From positions 20,074,001 to 20,138,000 of the forward strand of contig NC_056410.1 in the NCBI RefSeq assembly GCF_905147365.1: 64,000 nt of DNA, read 5' to 3'. Position numbers and translations under genes: made by a program. Under the pieces are notes generated by a model that worked only from the letters and a program-made list of their open reading frames with translations, did not search any database and had not been told where the DNA came from. The DNA is from Aricia agestis (lineage: Eukaryota > Arthropoda > Insecta > Lepidoptera > Lycaenidae). Below are positions 34,213 to 45,410 of the stretch, one piece after another (the first letter of the stretch is position 1; every line of letters begins with the position of its first letter).

Positions 34213-34946
34213 GCCGTGTTCGTCGGCGTAATTTTTAGCGCATTCGCTGCAAAACCTAGTTATTGCGCATGTCCAAAACATGTCATGCCATGGCAACGAC
34301 AACTGTTTACGACTTGACATTTAACCCAATTGCAATTTGTTGGTGGCGTTGCAATGAACAAACCAGTGGGAGAGCCATGCTTCGGCACGAATGGGCCGGC
34401 TCGACCGGAGAAATACCACGCTCTCTCAGAAAACCTGCGTGAAACAGCGCTTGCGCTGTGTTTCACCGAGTGAGTGAGTTTACCGGAGGCCCAATCCCCT
34501 ACCCTATTCCCTACCCTATTCCCTTCCCTACCTTCCCCTATTCCCTTCCCTTCTCATCCCTACCCTCCCCTGTTACCCTATTCCCTCTTAAAAGGCCGGC
34601 AACGCACCTGCATCTCTTCTGATGCTACGAGTGTCCATGGGTGACGGAAGTTGCTTTTCATCAGGTGACCCGAAACAATTAAATTTTTAAATTTTTCCAA
34701 GTGATCCATATCCATATTTTCCAAAATAAAATAATCAAACACTATCATAGTGTTAAATAAATTATTTGTGCGGCTGTTAGACAATTTAGGCTTATGTATT
34801 TATGTTTAGCTTTTATTATTTTAATCATGTATAAACAATTAAGACGTTGATTACGACTTGACCAGCAACTTGTTATGGCGTTGCCATGACATCTTTTGGA
34901 CATGCGCAATAAAAGGTTTGTCCAAAAATACGCCGACGAACACGGC
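34213..34946. mobile_element. TIR element with 5-bp duplication, carrying a nested SINE-like copy
   Basis: The left end GCCGTGTTCGTCGGCGTA and the complement of the right end (GCCGTGTTCGTCGGCGTATT) match. Inverted homology continues through TTATTGCGCATGTCCAAAA and CATGGCAACG. CCAAG flanks both sides (34208-34212 and 34947-34951). A SINE-like element sits inside at 34364-34672. The superfamily is uncertain. Confidence 0.75.
34364..34672 (+). mobile_element. SINE-like element sharing a LINE tail, copy 2
   Basis: It is collinear with 28559-28884: GTGGGAGAGCCATGCTTCGG, GCGCTTGCGCTGTGTTTCAC, the CCCTATTCCC minisatellite, and the GCAACGCACCTGCATCTCTT tail. It stops after GGTGACCCG without the terminal A-run. 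It is nested in the TIR element at 34213-34946. Confidence 0.78.
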
Positions 34947-35014
34947 CCAAGACAAATGCATTGAATATGGCAGGCGAAAAGTTTGCCAATCGCTGGTGTA
35001 GACTGTATTCTACT

Positions 35015-35302
35015 CATAAAGTTAATATACCTAGCGGAATAGAGCAACAATCTCGAGCTGTCAAACGAAACCGAAATTGGTTTCATCTGTGTGCAAAAAT
35101 ATGTGTACACTTACAAAAGCATGATTGAACATGATTTCTATGAGATTAAATTGTCAACGTGCGGCACGTGCCGACTGGACGTCAAAAAAAGTGTTGCTGT
35201 CATGTATCACATGTCTCTTTTTACCACGCAGTGTTACTTATAGTGACATCTCGCTTGCTCAGGCCTTTGTTTCTCTATTCCGCTAGGTATATTAACTTTA
35301 TG
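35015..35302. mobile_element. MITE with 30-bp TIRs and 8-bp target duplication
   Basis: The left end CATAAAGTTAATATACCTAG with CGGAATAGAG is exactly complementary to the right end. The flanks 35007-35014 and 35303-35310 are both ATTCTACT. The 8-bp duplication fits hAT (also P or Merlin); the CATAAAG terminus is not a classic hAT end. It is 288 bp with no transposase. Confidence 0.88.
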
Positions 35303-35310
35303 ATTCTACT

Positions 35311-37299
35311 ACACCGAGTTGACAGTAGCTGGCCAACATTGGCAATTAGTTAGTAAATATATTGAAGTGTAACGGCACGATATCGTTTCGTCGTTCCCAC
35401 GTGCGCGCCGCCGCGCGCCGGCCTGCCTTGAGCGGCCTTGTCGGTCACTTTTGTTCGCTACAGTACATTCTACTAATAAGGAGACGCCATATTAGAAAAG
35501 ATAACATGTACTTATGATGTATCAAATTGGAGGATCCAAAAGTACGGCACGTACAATTATATTATTAGTGTAAAAAATAATTACTTGGGACCAATCGCCA
35601 GATGAAAAAAATGTTAAAAATTCATATCTGGTGATTGGGCCCACTGGGCCCAAAAACCTTGGTTGGGACGAAACACCAGAGTACTCGATCGGAAGCCAGT
35701 TCATATGTTTCTGATCAGAAATTTCGGACAATTTCCGGCCGGCCATCTGACGTAACTTGCAAATGGACGCTTAATCGCTATTGGTGGTAGAAACTAGTAT
35801 TAGTTCCAAGTACTCCCACTACTGCTATCAACGCCAATATGGCGACTTTCAAATGTCATTTTTACGTCAAATTTAGTTCTCTTCCCCCGCATTGGGGGCG
35901 CTGATTCCGCTTCAAATAGGCACAAAAACCAGCAGTAATTTTAAAGGGTATCGTAAGTCCAGCGTACTTGTATAATAGAGGTCAGTGTTAGTAACGCATT
36001 AATTAGTACCACAGTATTGCGCGCACTGGCCGATATATTGTCATATTATGACATACTGGAAATACTATGTCAAACGTATCGAGATCTCTTCTTAAGTCGG
36101 CCTACTTGTTAGTTCTGTTTACTCTGGTAGGTACAAGTGACGCGTCTGTCTCTGAATTTTATCAAAGTTGGAAAAGTAAACCCTGGATCCGACAGTGCAT
36201 AGATCGGTTCGGTGTAAATGAGCAGTTTAACTAACGTAGTAACTATTGGTTTATCTGTGGTTTAAAACGCCGAGAGATCGTTTATTCAGGCATGCTTTTC
36301 TCTTAGGTCTTGTAGAGTAGAATCACGTGATTTCATACTTTACTGTATGACATAATATTTGAGAAACTAAAAAGAATTATGCTAAAAAAATAAATTAAGA
36401 GCCCATATGACCCTAACTTGACTACATACTTTAATCTAGATCTCAAAATCTGTAAGGTCTAGAAAACTGATTTTTTGACAAAAGTAACTTCAGTTCATAA
36501 AGATTAAATGCTCAAGACGAAAACACGATTACTCAAAAAATGCTCGATAGTTTCTTTTTTAGAAAAAACCTTGTTTTAGACACATTTTTGCTTGGATCTT
36601 CAAAGTTTGCTGTCTTTTCTTTAATATTTTTTAATATCTAAAAAGGTATTGATAAAACCTAAATTTGCTCAAAACACTTTTTTCATAATCATTATAGTTC
36701 GTCTTTTATTTAAGTAAAACTAACTCGGCGATGATTCCGCGCCGTCCTTTTTCACCTGGCATATGAAAGACGGGCGTGAGTGTGAAGAGAGAAGGACGAT
36801 GTTTGATTTTTAGAGTCAGGTGAGCTCTTAAATGTACTGACTTTCAAAAGAACTGAAAAGCCCGCACACGTATTTAGCGCGCAACCAATACTTGTAGCTA
36901 GCATTGGACCTACTGTTGCAATCGACCCCGTTTCTCTCTCCTTTTTAATCTCATATTAAACACCACAAACCTTTTTGTTGCGTTTTTCTTGATTTATAAG
37001 CCGTCATCATATTAATCGCTTAGCATAATAATGTCAATAAAGTTTAGGTTAGGTATTAATGGAGAGATTGTAAATTGTCCTTGAATTTTTTTTATTCATT
37101 TTATTATAATATGTTTGGTATAGGCTTATTTACTTTGTTTGTAATCACGTTGTATCATGTATTTAACAATTAAGATTTTTGGGTTTCAAAAAGGGGCAAT
37201 GTTATAACGTTAGTTTGCTACAAAGCTTATAAAATCTAGATAATATGTATAACGTAGTCTACTAACTCCCTTACTATTATTAATCTATATCTATACAAT
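35311..37299. other. Gene-free stretch with a GC-rich patch and a hairpin
   Basis: A GC-rich patch lies at 35398-35445 (GTGCGCGCCGCCGCGCGCCG). A hairpin lies at 35585-35645, where GGGACCAATCGCCAGATGA is partly complementary to TCATATCTGGTGATTGGGCC. No coding exon was recognised. Confidence 0.5.
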
Positions 37300-37819
37300 T
37301 ATACATACTATTATAAAACAAAGTAGCTTTTTTCCCTCATGTCCCTTTGTTCCCTTTAATCTTTAAAACTACGCAACGGATTTTGATGATTCTTTCAGTG
37401 TTAGATAGCCCATTTACCGAGGAAGGTTATATGCTACGAATAATAAAAACTAGATATAGGCTATATTTTATCACGCTAAGCCCCAATTTCACCAACGTCT
37501 GTTAGTGCTTACAGCTTGTTAAAATGTCAAGTCTTCTCTTTCATTCATAAGAAAAACGAAAGAGGTAACGTGATACTAATTCGAGCGTTAACTTTAACAG
37601 TCGTTGGTGAAATTGGGGCTAAGACTAATAGGAGAATGTGGAAAAAACGGGGGAAATTATTTGAAAGGGCTTATCTCGCGAACTACTGGAGCAATTTTTA
37701 TGTTATTTGGCACAGATAAGAAGTAGACCACGTGAAGGATCATATCAGGCTATCGATTTTAATCATTTTCTCAGTGGCTATATATTTTACACCCGTGCGA
37801 CGCCGGGGCGGGTCGCTAA
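37300..37819 (+). mobile_element. Non-autonomous Helitron interrupted by a MITE
   Basis: It begins near ATACTATTATAAAACAAAGT, contains GTGTTAGATAGCCCATTTAC, TATCACGCTAAG and AACTACTGGAGCAATTTTTA, which are shared with 33190-33330, and ends GCGACGCCGGGGCGGGTCGCTAA. The MITE at 37480-37619 splits it. The 5' end is approximate. Confidence 0.75.
37480..37619. mobile_element. Harbinger-like MITE, TAA target duplication
   Basis: The ends GCCCCAATTTCACCAACG and CGTTGGTGAAATTGGGGC (complements, with one mismatch next to CTGTTA) enclose 140 bp. TAA flanks both sides (37477-37479 and 37620-37622). The related Helitrons at 33240 and 45319 keep the uninterrupted CACGCTAAGACTAATACG, which serves as the empty site. 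A 5-bp CTAAG duplication with shorter ends is an equally possible reading. Confidence 0.85.
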
Positions 37820-38238
37820 GTATTTATATAATTAATACGCAATACAATGTTATGTCGTTGTCTGATACACCGGAAAAGTCGGTCAAAAAACAAAGAGGAA
37901 CTTTGTGTAGCTCAGTGTTTAACATTTTATTAGTAATGTGCCTTTAAGTTGATTCTTTCATTTAAAATCCTTCTACAAGCTTAAAAACGAAAAACAGACA
38001 AATGGACGAATATACGTCAGAGTTAATTTCCTTCGACTTAAACATTTTAAATATCATAAACAGTATATATTATAAGTCTATGTTAAATATAAATGTTTAC
38101 TTTGTATCGGTTTTTGTCTTGAAACATAGGAAATAATGATTGTAATATTAAAATAAATATAACAAGAAATCAAGTAACAATTATTTTAATTTCACATGAG
38201 GTTTATAGAAAAATTAAAATAAATTGTGTTTCAGCCGG

Positions 38239-40003
38239 AACCTATGTGAAGTTAGCAACCGAGTTCAAGGTAAATGATTTTTATATATGTCATTCGATTG
38301 TACCCGGAGTGTACCCGATTGTACCGCAATTAAAATCGTTTGTACCTCAATAGGGCAGAAATGGGGGGGTGGTAAAATTTCCTTAGCAACCGACATAAAG
38401 ATTACGGAATTTCAATGATGTCATCTGGAAGAGCATCGTTTGTACCGGATTGTACCCGTTTTTAAAGTTATTTTTTTTTTATTTTACGAAAAAAAAACAA
38501 AAAAAAATGTTTTCCTTAAAAATAAGGTTTTGTATGGAGTAGAAGGAAAGAAAGTATATAAAGCAGTACAAATTAGTAAAATAAGTTAATTTTTAGAAAG
38601 ATTATTAAAGAAGACACTATTTTCTTTATACTCACTGAAAAATTCATGAGGTACAAACGATTTTTCACATAGTAACAATGTCAGAGATTCGATCCGTCTT
38701 GACGAATTTTCCTATATCTTACTATGAAACTCGGAGTAAAATTTTGTAACATTTATCGTTTGTACCTCGCCAAAACAGAAAGATTATTAAAGAAGATACT
38801 ATTTTCTTTATACTAACCGAAAAATTCATGAGGCACAAACGATTTTTCACATAGTAACAACGTCAGAGATTCGATCGGTCTTGACGAATTTTCCTATATC
38901 TTACTATGAAACTCGTAACATTTATCGTTTGTACCTCGCCAAAACAGAAAGAGTGTCTTCTTTAATAATCTTTCTGTTTTGGCGAGGTACAAACGATAAA
39001 TGTTACAAAATTTAACTCCGAGTTTCATAATAAGACATAGGAAAATTCGTCAAGACCGATCGAATCTCTGACGTTGTTACTATAAGAAAAATCGTTTGTA
39101 CCTCAAAAAATTTTGTGTGAGTATAAAGTGAATAGAATCTTCTTTAATAATCTTTCTATTTTGGCGAGGTACAAACGATAAATGTTACAAAATTTAACTC
39201 CGAGTTTCATAGTAAGATATAGGAAAATTCGTCAAGACCGATCGAATCTCTGACGTTGTTACTATGTGAAAAATCGTTTGTACCTCATGAATTTTTCAGT
39301 TAGTATAAAGAAAATAGTGTCTTCTTTAATAATCTTTCTGTTTATGCGAGGTACAAACGATAAATGTTACAAAATTTAACTCCGAGTTTCATAGTAAGTT
39401 ATAGGAAAATTCGTCGAGACCGATCGAATCTCTGACGTTGTTACTATATGAAAAATCGTTTGTATCTCAAAAAATTTTGTGTGAGTATAAAGTGAATAGT
39501 ATCTTCTTTAATAATCTTTCTGTGTTGGCGAGGTACAAACGATGAAAGTTACAAAATTTTACTCCGAGTTTTAAGTGTTTTCGGCGAGTTTCTTAATTCT
39601 TTTACCTCGGTGAAAATTGTTTGTGCCTAATTATTGTGGATTAATTTAAAAAAAAATAACTTATTTTACTTATTTGTACTGCTTTATATACTTTCTTTCT
39701 ACCTACTCCATAAAAAGCCTTATTTTTAAGGAATTTTTTTTTGTTTTTTTTTCGTAAAATAAAAAAAAAATTAACTTTAAAAACGGGTACAATCCGGTAC
39801 AAACGATGCTCTTCCAGATGACATCATTGAAATTCCGTAATCTTTATGTCGGTTGCTAAGCAAATTTTACCACCCCCCCATTTCTACCCTATTGAGGTAC
39901 AAACGATTTTAATTGCGGTACAATCGGGTACACTCCGGGTACAATCGAATGACATATATAAAAATCATTTACCTTGAACTCGGTTGCTAACTTCACATAG
40001 GTT
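38239..40003. mobile_element. Foldback-type transposon, long TIRs, 7-bp target duplication
   Basis: The two ends are inverted copies: about 240 bp match with only two or three differences (AACCTATGTGAAGTTAGCAA...), and weaker pairing continues to about 360 bp. The flanks 38232-38238 and 40004-40010 are both CAGCCGG. The interior holds units of about 175 bp (CGAGGTACAAACGATAAATG, CAAAATTTAACTCCGAGTTT, AATTCGTCAAGACCGATCGA), two in one orientation and three to four in the other, meeting at a palindromic centre near 38950. No transposase. A 7-bp duplication with long, repeat-filled TIRs recalls Galileo/Foldback elements of the P superfamily; that link is inference. Confidence 0.9.
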
Positions 40004-40233
40004 CAGCCGGACAAGATTATTTTGGCCGAAGGAGGCCGAAATCCAGCTTAGCTGAAAATAGTCCGATAAATATTATTAGTATGGAATTATGCGCTTTCAG
40101 ATCGACTTGCAAACAACTGAAGCTGAAAAGATTTTCATACTGTTGGCCTCAATAACAAGAAGGTCGTTGTACCTACAAATGAATCGTAATAATTTAATGA
40201 TTAATTAATAATGCCTTATACGCTCACCGGTGG

Positions 40234-40266
40234 ACGAGACACAATAGAATATCTATTGTGTCTCGT
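40234..40266. repeat. Perfect 14-bp-stem hairpin
   Basis: ACGAGACACAATAG and CTATTGTGTCTCGT are exact complements around the loop AATAT. Confidence 0.85.
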
Positions 40267-40375
40267 TTTCCCACGATTGACGGATTAAAGACGTGAGTGG
40301 AAGAACCATTCAAAATGTTATAACATCAGAACAGTTACTCATTATTAGAGTTCCGTATAATGAATATAAATCAAA

Positions 40376-40451
40376 ACTGCTGAATCGGTTATAATAATTT
40401 TTTCAGTGGCTATATATTCTATACCCGTGCGAAGCCGGGGCGGGTCGCTAG
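40376..40451 (+). mobile_element. Helitron 3' end fragment
   Basis: TCAGTGGCTATATATTCTAT then CCCGTGCGAAGCCGGGGCGGGTCGCTAG, followed by T, matches the ends at 37819 and 23176. The 5' portion is missing or not recognised. Confidence 0.7.
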
Positions 40452-41514
40452 TTGTTTATAATATTCATGAGAGATTTGAATAAAAAGCAACCACAGAACA
40501 GGAAAATTCCATCCATTTTCTATGCTATAACTTCTATCAGACAATTTTGTTTTGTAATACTAAAATGAAAGATATTACCATTTTAATCTTTTCACGCCCA
40601 CATAAAATACCGTACTATATTTATGTTCGTTATTAACAAATTCATTCTTTAGCTTGTAAAAAATATCTCGTACACAAAACACAGTTAGGCGCCTGAAACT
40701 CTTGATGTTGCGCACACACGTACCTATGCACTATTACTATGCATATTCCTCGCGTTAAACGTTTTTAGAGCTATCAAAACCCTCAAAATAGGAGGCGTTT
40801 TGAGCGCTTTCATCGTTTTTAACGCTTAATGGAACGCGGGGATTGTGACACGTCTACAAGAACAGTGGTATATTTTGTCTGTAGCTGCATTGGTACTTTG
40901 TACACAGCAGGTCATTTGATATTGCGTACACACATCCGCACTCGGCACCATATTATGCATCATCTAGAATTCTAGATTCTGGTTCGTCTTCTACAAAAAT
41001 TATATCATCTATGTAACAGCCCGACTGTACAAGCCAGTGGCGCAGTTTACAATATTGAAATTCTACCGAGATCCGCTTATAAACAAGTACGAAGTTTTTA
41101 ATTTAATATTTTTTTCAAAAGCCAACATTTGAGCTCGTCGGTGGTGGGAGGGGTGGTTATTAACAAGTTTTTCAATTTCCCACTGCGCACTCTACAGGGC
41201 TGAACATTGTCCGTGCTAATAATATTAATATGTGTGTCTATTTGCTACACTCTGCTGAACCCAGTCCAATGAAATGGAAGTAGTTTGAATCCCGGGAAAG
41301 GATACATATATTATGATTTTTGTTGGCACGGAAAATACACATAATTTCAGGAGCAATGGTAGAATTTAGCACAATTTCTCGAGAAAGACTACATCTAAAT
41401 AAAATACAATTTCGCAACAAAAAAGCGTAAACTGTGTATGGTTTCAGGTGAAACTTCAGCGCAAAGTATAGTTTTTAATTTGAATTTATGCTACAGTCAG
41501 GCGCGTACCGCCGT

Positions 41515-41645
41515 ATATGGCCCCCGGGCCACAAAGACAAAAATTAATATAGACTTTCCATTTCTTAAAAGTAAAAAAAAGGCAACCTTACCTTAGGGCC
41601 CAAGACTCTTTTCATACGGGGCCCCGCCAAGGCACGCTACGCTTC
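41515..41645. mobile_element. Possible old TIR element remnant
   Basis: CAGGCGCGTACCGCCGTATA with GGCCCCCGGGCC on the left faces GGGCCC, ATACGGGGCCCCGCC and GCACGCTACGC on the right, roughly inverted. The ends are too decayed to place a target duplication. Confidence 0.35.
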
Positions 41646-41788
41646 TGGCAGTCTGGCTAAAGTTCTACATACATAATATACAATATACTACATAACATTA
41701 TTTGAGTAGGGTTAAGGTTACACAATACGTATGCAAAATAGGTTTCACTATTTTTATAAAATCTTTCAAGAGCCAACCCTGATACTTA

Positions 41789-42435
41789 TTTAACGTTGTT
41801 CGTGGCGGCCGAAAAGGAAGATCTTCCGACCGAGCGAGATAGCATACTCGGTCAGGCCGAAGCCCACTGACGGCATTTCAGACGTTGTATATATCTTGCC
41901 GTTCTCCGAAACTTCGATAGCGCGATGCAGGAATGTTAGGCGAATTGTGGGTACCGCCACATCACTCCCCCCCGAAGACCTGTGGTATTCTTCGATGCGC
42001 TTGTGTTGTCAGGTGTGGGCCGAAGCTACGCGTGCAATGACCAGGAGAGGGACCCCGTTGCTCTGCTTGCTGACCGGTCGTTGTAGCCTATGGCTGCCCC
42101 GTTCAAGCCAGACGCGGGTTCGACCGGCGCGGACCTCCAACGCGGCTTATGGTCGAGGCGACCCGGTTATGCTTGATGTCTGCTGACGTGGTGCGGAGGG
42201 GCGGGGAGTGTTGATGATGATTAATGTCCAGAAGGATGCGTGTTCTTGTCGGTGGTCACCAATGTAACGTTGTTCGTGGCGGCCGAAAAGGAAGATCTTC
42301 CGACCGAGCGAGATAGCATACTCGGTCAGGCCGAAGCCCACTGACGGCATTTCAGACGTTGTATATATCTTGCCGTTCTCCGAAACTTCGATAGCGCGAT
42401 GCAGGAATGTTAGGCGAATTGTGGGTACCGCCACA
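41789..42435. mobile_element. Terminal-repeat retrotransposon in miniature (TRIM)
   Basis: Two direct repeats of 173 bp, 41789-41961 and 42263-42435, are identical except for one base at position 2. The consensus starts TGTAACGTTG and ends ACCGCCACA, the TG...CA of LTRs. CTTA flanks the whole element (41785-41788 and 42436-42439). The 301-bp interior is GC-rich and encodes no Gag or Pol. Total 647 bp. A 4-bp duplication fits Ty3/gypsy-type integrases. The strand is not determined because no clear primer-binding site was seen. Near-identical LTRs point to a young insertion. Confidence 0.88.
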
Positions 42436-42734
42436 CTTACATAAAAGTAGATTGTTTAAAACTGTAATATCTTCAATAATGAAATTAATGTTATACACGT
42501 AAATAAATTAGTGTATCTGTATGTCTAATGTCTATTATCAGAGTACTGTTAAATCTTCACTCCGCCGCTGAACTAATAGGATCGTGGGATGGCTAATTAT
42601 TCGACATACCTATCTACTTTGAGTCCCAGGAAAGGGCATAGGATAGTTTTTATTCTAGCGTTGTGTAAGGTTTTACTACGTTGGAACTACGTCTTTCTTG
42701 CATAGTAGATATAACTTTTAGAAATTAAAAAAAT

Positions 42735-42994
42735 CGGCCAAGTGCGAGTCGGACTCACGCACGAAGGGTTCCGTACCGATACAGTATTATACACTTAAAT
42801 ATTTAATTTATTTTGTTTTTAGTATTTGTTGTTATAGCGGCAACAGATATACACAATCTGTGAAAATTTCAGAAGTTTAGCATTAGCTGTTCTTGAGTTA
42901 GGTACAGCCTGGACAACACACACACAGACAGACAGACATCGAAGTTTTAGTAATAGAATCCCGTTTTTACCCTTTGGGTACGGAACCCTAAAAA
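42735..42994 (+). repeat. A-family dispersed repeat, internally deleted
   Basis: The head CGGCCAAGTGCGAGTCGGAC... and the tail GGGTACGGAACCCTAAAAA are complete, but the GGGAGCCC/GGCC middle present in the copy at 48988 is missing. The ACACACAGACAGACAGACAT run lies before the tail. Confidence 0.8.
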
Positions 42995-43216
42995 TCAACG
43001 ACGTGATATGATATGTTTTAGTCCTATTTTGTTTTCTTAAACAAATATCTGCCCATGGTTGTTGTCCTTCCTCCTTAGTTATGGACACGAGTGTACGATC
43101 AGAGAAATAAATTCATAGACATATAGCAGACCTTGTAATTTGGTCGAAGGAAAACCTTCCCCACAAATATAATGATTAATATTGATTTGACATAGCCAAA
43201 TAAAATAGATCTTACC

Positions 43217-43439
43217 TCTATACTAATATTATCATTTTAAATGCGAAAGTGTGTCTGTCTGTCTGTCTCTCTGTCTGTTACCTCTTCACGCCCAAGCAGC
43301 TGAACCGATTTTGTTGAAATTTTGTATGGAGATACTTTTGGTTCCAGGAAAGAATATAGGATACTATCTACTCCGAAAAAAATATACGGCTTGGCGCGAT
43401 AAACATTTTTTTCCGCAACGGATTTGCGGGCTCATCTAA
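43217..43439 (+). mobile_element. Short non-autonomous Helitron
   Basis: It starts TCTATACTAATATTATC, contains ATGCGAAAGTGTGTCTGTCT, TTCACGCCCAAGCAGCTGAA and CGATTTTGTTGAAATTTTGT, and ends CGGATTTGCGGGCTCATCTAA before T. The CTAA terminus satisfies CTRR. Related relics lie at 6918-6990, 10655-10850 and 46375-46507. Confidence 0.75.
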
Positions 43440-43799
43440 TCAGGATATGAATCAATTTTACCGATAGTACCTCTATTTAATATTAATACAACGATTATGT
43501 ACGCGCTCCCGAAACTGAAGTTATTCAGAATACGAACATTGAACCTGAGCTGAATACTGTATTAATGTTAAACTATGTATCGGACACGCTTCAGAAACAC
43601 ATGAAAGTGTAATGTACCGTAACGTATTATTTTGGGGATGTTATAACGGGAAATAAGAACGTACAAATATCTATACTCCGTTCTATTTATTCTGATCTAA
43701 ATGTAATCAAAGCACACTATGGTAAGCTGTAATGCCACATTATTCTAATATATATGTTACGCTCAAAGACCGAAATCGCTCAATGAGCGAAAAAAAAGC

Positions 43800-43930
43800 T
43801 CACAACGCGTTGTGGTCACAGTGAAACAGCCACGACGCGAAATTCGCGTCGTGGCTCTAATGAAAACGGCCACGACGCGTTCTGGCAATCACCAAAAGAC
43901 CATAACGCGAAATTCGTGTCGTGGCTGATA
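43800..43930. repeat. Cluster of CG-rich palindromes
   Basis: Three self-complementary blocks occur in 130 bp: CACAACGCGTTGTG, then a perfect 29-mer at 43828-43856 (AGCCACGACGCGAA-A-TTCGCGTCGTGGCT), then 43868-43930 with CCACGACGCG facing CGCGAAATTCGTGTCGTGGC. All are CpG-rich in AT-rich surroundings. Confidence 0.75.
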
Positions 43931-44497
43931 TGCTATTCGTTTTTCTTCTTGATTGATTAATCGTCCATAGGTATGGAAGATTATATTTAAATTACCACGC
44001 GTACTACAAAATATCATCTCTTACACACGAGCAAGCTGCCTTGAAAGTAGACATTTATCAGTTTATAGACGAAATAGTGAGGGAGCCCTAAAACAAGTAG
44101 TCAACCAAGTTTTGTTGATTACAGAACCCTAAAACGGAACCCTAACCAGCAGATTTTTTGTATATTGGTAAGTTATTACTTATTAGTTATATAATTTAAG
44201 AGTAACCTTGTGCTACAAATAAAACAATCCATATTTTAGGACCATCAAGTCAAAGTATAAAATCCTTTATAATTCTGTTAGCTTTCGAGATTTCTCGAAA
44301 ATAAAAATGTTGTTCGTCTCATCAAAATGTTTCACAAAAAATTTGCTTGTTAGTAATCACAAAAAAATTTGTTCTAGGGCTCCCGTACTAAAAGGTTAAA
44401 GGTAGCTATCCAATTAATTGTCTCAAGGATACTTGTAAACTAAAGGAGTGCTGGTAATCAGAAAAATATCGTTATATCCAACAATCCTACCCTACTA

Positions 44498-45057
44498 TCC
44501 TACTAATATTATAAAGGCGAAAGTTTGTTTGGATGTATGGATGTGTGGATGTATGGATGTTTGTTACTCTTTCACGCAAAAACTACTTAACGGATTTTAA
44601 TGAAACTTTACAATAATATAGCTTATACATTAGAATAATACATAGGCTACAATTTTAACCGACTTTGAAAATGGGGGAGGTGTTATGTTTGTTTTCTTAT
44701 ATTCAACGATTACTCCGCCGTTTGTTAACCGATTTTCAAAATTTTTCTTTTGGTATATAGGGTATCATCCCAATTTGGTATTATATTCACAAAAGTGGTG
44801 ATCTGATGAAGGATCCATAAGTAATCGAGGGAACTCCTCGAAACTTATAGGGAAACATGTGGTGACTTCGGTTTCGTGAGAAGTATTCTAAGCATATCCT
44901 ACCAACAAGTAAGATTGTGCACCGAGATATACCTGGTATACCGTGGTTCGGAAGGCGCTGAGAGAACTCCTGATTCTTTATAGATACAAGTTTAGGAGTT
45001 TCGGCGTTGTTTTAAGAACACAAAGCATATTATGCTACTATGCAAATTACATTCATC

Positions 45058-45089
<32 letters not shown>

Positions 45090-45410
45090 CACTACCATAT
45101 TATACCATTTCATAGTCTTTTAGATCGAGACTCGAGTTTGTCAAGGGATAATTAAAAAAAAATCTATACCTACCTAATATTATAAACCTGAAGAGTATGT
45201 TTGCTTGAACGTGTCAATCTCAGGAACTACAGGTCCGATTTAAAATCTTATCTCAGATATTTAGAATCTTATATCAGATAGATCATTTATCGAGTAAGAA
45301 TATAGGCTATATTATATTATCACGCTAAGACTAATACGACGGGGGAAACATTTTTTATGGGAAAATGTACGATTTCTGTAAAATTCCTAATTTATAAATA
45401 AAGCAATCAA
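44498..45410 (+). mobile_element. Helitron composite related to 32717-33459
   Basis: It starts TCCTACTAATATTATAAAGG after an A, with the same (GGATGTATGGATGTGT) block and CGATTACTCCGCCGTTTGTT. About 300 bp of unrelated sequence ending in (CAT)n (about 44870-45100) replaces the middle, then CATAGTCTTTTAGATCGAGA and a second start CCTAATATTATAAACCTGAA follow. The 3' terminus is lost after CTGTAAAATTCC. Confidence 0.75.
45052..45098. repeat. (CAT)n microsatellite
   Basis: An interrupted CAT/ATC run of nearly 50 bp, the tail of the segment shared with 16481-16680. Confidence 0.9.

Noticed and set aside
38500..39600. CRISPR-like repeated units
   Set aside because: Units are about 175 bp, occur in both orientations and lie inside a foldback transposon of an animal genome.
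41896..42434. Two 95-96-codon frames, one on each strand
   Set aside because: They cross LTR and interior of the miniature LTR element and show no Gag or Pol motif.
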